Below are positions 57,836 through 64,000 of a stretch of DNA of 64,000 bases, one piece after another (the first letter of the stretch is position 1; each line of letters begins with the position of its first letter). The translations under genes were made by a program, and so were the position numbers. Source of the stretch: Rhizomys pruinosus (lineage: Eukaryota; Chordata; Mammalia; Rodentia; Spalacidae); the NCBI GenBank assembly GCA_009823505.1, contig VZQC01000348.1, positions 521,907 to 585,906 on the forward strand, given 5' to 3'. Below the pieces are notes generated by a model. The model was not told the origin of the DNA. It saw nothing but the letters and a program-made list of their open reading frames with translations, and ran no database searches.

Positions 57836-58337
57836 TAATTATGATTGGGACCTTAGTGCTTGAGGACAAGTTGTGCTGGAGCAGTCTGCCTGGTTAAATT
57901 GTCATTGTACTTCTAAGTGAAAATGTGACTTAGATAATTCTACTTTCTGATGGGGCACCTCAATTTCTATTTATGTGAAATAGGAATGATTATAGTCATC
58001 ATAGACATGTTGGAGAAAAAAATAACTGAGATTGCACATGATAATAATCTGAGAATAATTTATGATTATAAATTATTTATTTATATTTGTATTTTTTCAT
58101 GCATCAGAATTTAAACGTAGTTTTCACTTCTTTGAGAATTTCTCTTGTTTGCTATATTTGTGTTTTTTAAATTTTATAAAATTCTTTTTTATATAAAATT
58201 CTATATTATCTAGACATTACTGTTTTAGATATGTAAAAATTTGGAAATTAAAATGATATGCAACAGAAAGAGAAATATAATTTAGGAAAGCATTTTATTT
58301 TTCTGCTATTAATTGAAGTACTATTCCATTGCGATTT
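57836..58337. other. unassigned AT-rich stretch
   Basis: Nothing recognised. Confidence 0.45.
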
Positions 58338-59022
58338 TTTTTTTTTTTGCTTATTCCAAATATGTTTAGGAGTTCACATTTTTCCCTTTAACTTTATATT
58401 ACTCTTACATATGAATACATACTCTCCATACATATACCACAATTACAAAGTCTGAAAATAAGTGCTTAGTTAAGCCTAGAGCCCATTAAGGAATTCACAT
58501 TATAACAGCATAGTTGCCTTCAGATAAAAAGAAATGTAACATTAACTTTCCTCAGCTTGCCTTTCAACTAGGGATACCATTCGTTGTTTGTTTTTCTGGG
58601 ACTGCATTATTTCACTTAGCATAATGGCTTCAAGTTCCATCCATTTACCTGCAAACATCATGATGTCATTTTTTTTAATCACTGCATAGAATTCCATTGT
58701 GCAGATGTACCACATTTTCTCTATCCACTCATCAGTTGATGGACACTTGGGTTGCTTCCAGCTCTTTCGTATTGTGAAGAAAGCTGCAATAAACATAGAT
58801 ATGCACGTATCTTTGTGGTAGGATGAGTCTTGTGGGTATATACCCAGGAGTGGTATGACTGGGTCAGGTGGTAGGCTCAGTTTTGGTTTCCTGAGAGTTC
58901 TCCACACTGCTTTCCATAGGGGTTGCATAAGTTTGCTTTCTCCCCAGCAGTGGATGAGTGTTCTCCTTTCCCCACAAACTCTCCAGTCTTTGGTATCATT
59001 TGGTATCCTTTGCTTCATAATT
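58338..59022 (-). mobile_element. L1, standard UTR, ending at internal A-run
   Basis: On the minus strand: ORF2 C-terminus (59,018-58,542), then 3' UTR with TAATGGGCTCTAGGCTTAAC and AGTTAAAGGGAAAAATGTGA, then CTAAACATAT, at which point a poly(A) run replaces the rest. The final GACTGAG...polypurine module seen at 51,970-52,110 is absent. 5'-truncated near 59,022. Confidence 0.85.
58542..59018 (-). pseudogene. L1 ORF2p C-terminal fragment, 158 codons
   Basis: The clearest LINE protein piece of the window. It carries the ORF2p C-terminal landmarks: HCWGESKLMQPLWKAVWRTL (about residues 19-38), PLLGIYPQ, QPKCPSTDEWIEKMWYI and GKWMELEAIMLSEI. Intact ORF2p is about 1,280 residues with endonuclease and reverse transcriptase domains. 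Only the region after them is left, including the place of the Cys-rich domain. The frame is open throughout, so the insertion is not ancient, but without the catalytic domains it has no activity. Confidence 0.93.
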
Positions 59023-59214
59023 GAGTATTGTATTTACATTACTTCTAGCCAGTCCCCAGCCAACCCATCCACTCACAGTTTCCTATCATATTCTTTGATT
59101 ATATTTGTTACACATGCATACATGCGCATACATACGTTTATAAATACATACGTATCTATGCATCTATTTATCACCCATCTATCTACATAATGAAATTAAT
59201 CCATTTAGTAGTGC

Positions 59215-59565
59215 TCCTGTGTACATGTGTTAGGGCTGCCAGTTGAAGACTAGATTGCCTCTCAGGAAACTAGTCTTTGGTGAAAACGGCTTCTCCATAC
59301 CTCAGCTACCATTGATTGCCTGTAGCTCTTCATTTTGAGGTGGGACTCCATGAAATTCCCCCATCCACACTGGCATGTCAGCTGGTGGAGATTCCATGGT
59401 TATATCTTCGATATCATGTCTCAAATGCATAAAGTTGTGCCAGTGTCTTGTCCTTTGGGCTCTTATGATTTTTTTGCCCCTTCTTCCACAGTGACACCTG
59501 GCTGTAGGTGTACAGGTTGCTTTGTTAGATTTATCACTTAGACCTAAACATCTCGCAGGCACATA
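59215..59565 (-). mobile_element. probable L1-derived (Lx-like) segment
   Basis: TGAAATTCCCCCATCC, CTGGCATGTCAGCTGGTG and CCCCTTCTTCCACAGTGACA resemble sequence I know from old rodent L1 elements read in reverse. An 86-codon minus-strand frame lies within it and is not a recognised protein. Confidence 0.4.
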
Positions 59566-59599
59566 TTCTCTGAATTTTGACTAGAGGTGAAAGTTTTTA

Positions 59600-60740
59600 A
59601 TAGTCTAATAATGGAATGCCATATGATCCAACTATACTTAATTTTGGCATCTACTCAAAGGACTCGATTTCCTACCAGAGCGCTATTTTCTTAGAAGTAT
59701 CAATCAATTTTTTTTTTAAAGAATAGCTATCATGGAAACAACCTAAATGTCTCTAAAATGATAAATAGATAATAATTTTGTGGCACAGTTAAACAATGGA
59801 GTTCTATTCAGCTCTAAAAAGAAATGAAATCATGAAAATTTCAGGTAAATGAATGCAACTAGAAACTGTTATACTAAATGACGTAAACAAGATTCAAAAA
59901 AACAAATGTCACATATTCTCTCTCATTAGTAGATCCTAGCTCAAAATCCTTGTATGTAACCACATATCCTGAAGCAACCACAGGATCCAGGAAAATAGAA
60001 AATAACAATGAGGTTAGAATGACAGAAGGAGTTTGAGGGAACAGTGAGAGTTGGACATAGGAGTTATCAGTGGGGGAATAGGGACAATCAGAGTACTTTA
60101 ATTGGGGAGGGAGAGCTATAAAGGGGGAGATGAGAGTGATAAATGAGACTTAGGTGGTATGAAAAACAAAAGTCAATGTACTATTTCATGAGCCTACTGA
60201 AATACAAACATGCACATGTGTATAACTTAAATCTATATAACAAAAATAATAGTTCTAGTTAAGGGAAAAAGCCCTTAGAGGTTTTGGTTAGGGTAGTCCA
60301 AGAGACTCTCAAAATAACATAGGCTGATGCCACCACATGTTATTGCATCCCAGAACTTGATGGTAATACATTATTGATGGAGACATGACATAATTGGGAC
60401 ACAGGAATTGGAGCAACTGAACTGGAAGTGACTTGGAAGCTGCTTCTTGAAGAATACCCATCATCAGAAATATATTATGTATAAATACCCAGTATCAGAA
60501 ATATATTATGCAAACAACCAAGGAGAAAATGGAATAGGCACTATCATCTAGCTGTAAACTCCATGACTGGCCCCAATAACCAGCCTTACAAATAATCTCT
60601 ATTGGTGCAAATGGTGCCACTCTTGAGTGCAATCAATTTCTAATTGGATTTAAGTCCCACTCAATAGGAGGAAGTCCAGGCATGTTAAGTAAAAAACCAC
60701 ATACACATGGTTGGAGAGATCAATGACCTCTCAAATATCC
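59600..60740 (+). mobile_element. old L1: ORF2 end and 3' UTR
   Basis: ATGCCATATGATCCAACTAT, GGCATCTACTCAAAGGAC and GGAGTTCTATTCAGCTCTAA are the end of ORF2 in plus sense. Then come GGGGAGGGAGAGCTATAAAG and a UTR with TGATGCCACCACATGTTATT, GAACTTGATGGTAATACA and CATGACTGGCCCCAATAACC. Frame lost; highly diverged. Confidence 0.7.
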
Positions 60741-62470
60741 AAATTTGTATTTTCTTGATTGAAAAAGTATGCTAGAACTGTAAATTTGAATTGACACTGT
60801 ACTGCTCAAAGCTCTACTTTTCATAATAGTATCCTCAAGAAAATAATATTTTTAAACTAAATATTCTCAAACGTTATAGATGTCTCTAGCATCTTATCAC
60901 AAACAACTCTAAGAAGTATTGAATAATTGCTAAATCAATTTTTGATTTCTTCAATGGAACAGTAATACCAAAGATAGAGAAGTCACAGTAAAATTATACT
61001 GAATGGTTTATCTACAAAAAGATTCAAAATTTTGATAACTCTCTCCTTTCTTCTTTTTCTCAGGTTTTATATTAAGAAAGCTTTAAATATTATTTTCAAC
61101 CCCCCATTTAGTATTTTCAGAGAAATGTAATCAATTGTCTGGATAAAACACTTACTGTTTCTAGAAACACAAATACAAATTGGAAATATTTTTTTATCAT
61201 TGGATAAGTTAACTGAATATTAGTGGTACAGAAGAGCATAAATGCATAATCCAAGTGCTGTAAGACAGTCATTAAATTCAAGTGTTACAAAAGAATGATG
61301 GTCCGCTTTCACAATTGGATGCAGTAAAGCTAGAAAAGAGAATATGTTCAGTCTTTATCAACAGAGTCACTTTTGTAAGATGCAAAGCACATCTCAAGAG
61401 GAGTAGGTGACTTAAAGTTCTGAATTTGAGGTATATAAAGAAAATTACCCCAATGCAGGCAACATGAAAGACAATGCCTCTCAAAGAAGCAGCCAGCATT
61501 GGCTAGAAAGGAACAAATGGGACGGAGATGATAAAAGCTTTTAAAACACCATTTTAAAATATTTAATGTAGGCCCACAAAGTTAAAGAGAGGCATTAAAT
61601 ACTTCATGGATCACATGAGGTACCATCCTGTTTCAGAGCTGTCTAAGCAGCAGTATTTGCAAATACATTTACTGGCTGCATATGGAAGGCAAGAAAGGGA
61701 GAGTTTTAAAAGGCCCTTGGGTTTATTTATAGCTTAGGCTACAGTGATAAGTTACAGTAAATCAATAAAAATGTATGGTCAAAAGAATGTTCTTATTTTA
61801 GTGAAAAAAGACAGTAAACCTGCATTGACTTTTAGACTATGTAATCTGTGACCCTAGCTCCTATTTAATATTGTTGTTAATGGAAAATATAGGGCTCTGA
61901 GACTTTACCTGGTTAGCTGTGCACATGTAAAGAAGGTCTCTTTATAGCAAAATAGTGTAACACTCAAAGCATCTTGCAATATGGCTGAAATAAGACCACT
62001 AGTCAATATTATTCAGTAAACACCAGACCTTTAGTAAGGACTATTTGACTATCATTGCAATAATAAAAGGGTGTCTGCAAGGACTTTGACTATTCTAAAT
62101 AGCTCAAGTCTGACTCTGCAGTAGTAGTTGAGATTGAGTACCACATTAATATGTAATATAGAATTTCCATTCATTTTACAGAGGCACACTATAAGTGTAT
62201 AACAGACTAAGTCTGGGAGTGACTCATAAAGTCCAGGTCCCAGATTTTACAGTTGAAAGAGCTCATGTAAGTTATGTTAAGTGTGAAAACTATCCCTGGT
62301 ATTAAAGTTGTACAATGACATGGGAAGACTTCTTAAGTTGGTAAATTTCAGTTTATAATAATATAGCACACAAAATGAACTATTAACATGAATTATAATG
62401 GCCCATTACAGCAGAGGAGCTTAATTTTCAGAAAAGACTACAGGCCAGCTAAAATTTTTCTGATTATAAA
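60741..62470. other. unassigned stretch
   Basis: 1.7 kb without any repeat I recognise; the longest clean block in the right half. No coding potential is evident. Confidence 0.5.
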
Positions 62471-62474
62471 ATAT

Positions 62475-63411
62475 TTTTCTTTCTCTTTTTTTTTTTTTAT
62501 TTTTATTTAATTTTTATTGATGGTTTGTGCATTTTATACATCATTTTCCAATTCAGATCAGGCATATTTCCCTTTCCCTTTCCCCCCACCCCCACCCCAT
62601 CCCAGATCATGTATTCTGCCATAACTGTCCTGCATCTTTCAGGTTTTTTTTTTTTTTTCATTTTTTAGCATTCAGTTTTTTTTTCATTTTTTGCTATAAG
62701 TGATAATCCAGAGTATAAGCATCCTCGTGCAAACAATATCTATGACTTTTTCCCAAACCCCCACAGTTCCCACCATTCAGTGGATTACAGGTGTGTCAAT
62801 CAAGTTGATCAAATGAAGTTCCAGACGTACATCCTTAGTATTAGTTTCACGCGTTCACCCAATCGCAAGCCTACATTCTACCACGATCCCCCCTTCCGCA
62901 ATTGTTCCCAGGCTTAAAAAGGAGTCACAGGTGGAAATAGAAGTAAACTGGTCTAAATCCTCTTAAAAGTTTGATGATTACTGGTCACAACTTCGCGCTG
63001 TTTCCTTTCATGGCTGACAGTCTGTCCAGGAAAAAAACCTTTCAATCCTACTAACAAAGCAGACAAGCAATTTGATATTTAGGTATTTAAGCAGCACTTA
63101 TATTTATGGTAGTTACTTTGGCATAGACACATTTTCTGGATTGATCAGTAATTCATGAAATACATTATTACTCCCTGATAAATATAATATAAACAGGGTC
63201 TTACTGTTGGTTATAATTTCCTAACCATTAGAAGATGTAGGCTTGTGGCATCAGCCAGAGTTTATCCTCCAAGGAGAGAAAGCCATACAGCCAATTAGAT
63301 TGGATATACAGGCACATTGCTGCCACTGCTGCACAATAACTCCAGGCAGATATTGTAGCGTGCTGATGGTTGAGTCATGCTTGACTCAGACGAGAACCCT
63401 ATTTGCTTTAT
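62475..63411 (-). mobile_element. L1 3' UTR, long type, with terminal module
   Basis: Starts at the poly(T) run (62,488-62,500), then the reversed TTTGTGCATTTTATACATCA, pyrimidine-rich complement of the polypurine tract (62,565-62,605), CATTCTGCCATAACTGTCC-like module and the extra UTR block, up to TATTTGCTTTAT at ~63,411. Beyond it the L1 continues in the opposite orientation. Confidence 0.85.
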
Positions 63412-63629
63412 GGTAGTCCACCATACCTTCCCACTCATATTCACATGCATAACCTTTTCAATACCCATGTTCCACTCTATGCCACCCTAGAAATAGCGGT
63501 TGCCCCTTCCGCAATTTCTCCCCAAAACACTGTAATCTATCTACCATAGTTGGTTACTTTAATAACACATCTTAAAAACCACTGCACTAATCCATGTACT
63601 TCTGCATAGCATCAGTCTCCTATAAAAAG

Positions 63630-64000
63630 GTAGGACCACCTATAGTAAATCTGGAGAAGTGTGGGCGAAAGGAACACTACTTACCATGTTGTTGGAATGT
63701 CAAATGAGTACTACAACCACTTGAAAGCCATAATGCAATACTATTAATAACCCCATAAAATGAAGCCTACCACCTGACCCACTAATACCACTCACGGGTA
63801 TATACCCACAAGACACATCCAACCTCAAAGATACAATGCAACATGCCGTACGCAGCTCTCTTACACAAGTAGAAAAGACCTAGAACACAACCCCAAATGC
63901 CCACCGCTCAACAGTATGAACTGCCATAACAAAATAATGTCCTGATCGTACCTTACACAATGGACTTACGCAGCAGTAAAGAAATCAAAACATCATGACC
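63630..64000 (+). pseudogene. L1 ORF2 C-terminal part, diverged, cut by window end
   Basis: GGGTATATACCCACAAGACA, AGACCTAGAACACAACCCCA, CCCACCGCTCAACAGTATGA and TTACGCAGCAGTAAAGAAAT follow the order of ORF2 near its end in plus sense. With 62,475-63,411 on the minus strand this suggests another inverted 5' segment. The sequence between (63,412-63,630) is not assigned. Many differences and a C-rich bias. Confidence 0.65.

Overview
The window reads as intergenic, AT-rich chromosomal DNA of a muroid rodent. The evidence is the repeat content: tRNA-derived B2 SINEs in both orientations, 7SL-derived B1 SINEs, rodent-type L1 (LINE-1) fragments, a class III (ERVL) provirus and MaLR/MT-type LTRs. The B2 consensus differs from the house mouse and rat forms I know: it has 'GGGTTCGATCCCCAGCACCC', a 'CGGCATTGCACGAC' block and, in some copies, a 17-bp internal duplication. 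I therefore infer another muroid lineage, but cannot name the species. I see no functional host protein-coding gene, no tRNA or rRNA gene, no CRISPR array and no bacterial-type operon. Almost all open frames are chance frames or pieces of retroelements.

Layout. 0-1.0 kb: LTR-like sequence with a 54-bp tandem duplication. 1.0-3.3 kb: L1 3' UTR of an unusually long type. 3.3-4.2 kb: unassigned. 4,178-10,773: a complete but broken ERVL provirus on the minus strand, with two LTRs, a tRNA-Leu-type primer binding site and decayed gag-pro-RT-RNase H-integrase; dUTPase remnants are possible. 10.8-11.1 kb: an inverted copy of the LTR-like sequence seen at 0-0.6 kb. 11-20 kb: mostly unassigned AT-rich DNA with SINEs and two LTR pieces. 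20,457-24,276: an inverted-repeat L1 insertion that splits a B2 SINE and has a perfect 14-bp target-site duplication (TSD). 24-43 kb: SINEs, a few L1 and LTR fragments, microsatellites and long unassigned stretches. 43.8-52.7 kb: nested elements, including an old L1 tail hit by a long-UTR L1 that was itself hit by an LTR, an ORF2 fragment split by SINEs, a twin-primed L1, and an ERVL/MaLR-like element split by a short L1. 54-60.7 kb: another twin-primed long-UTR L1, an L1 ORF2 fragment and an older L1. 60.7-62.5 kb: unassigned. 62.5-64.0 kb: a further inverted long-UTR L1 running off the window.

There is no gene circuit here. The biology is retrotransposition: L1 supplies the machinery for itself and for B1/B2, and many copies keep exact TSDs. 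The two points most worth following are (a) an L1 lineage whose 3' UTR carries an extra block of about 1.7 kb, and whose last ~140-bp G-rich module is sometimes absent, and (b) the L1 insertion at 20.5-24.3 kb whose two inverted arms overlap by about 1 kb, which simple twin priming does not produce.
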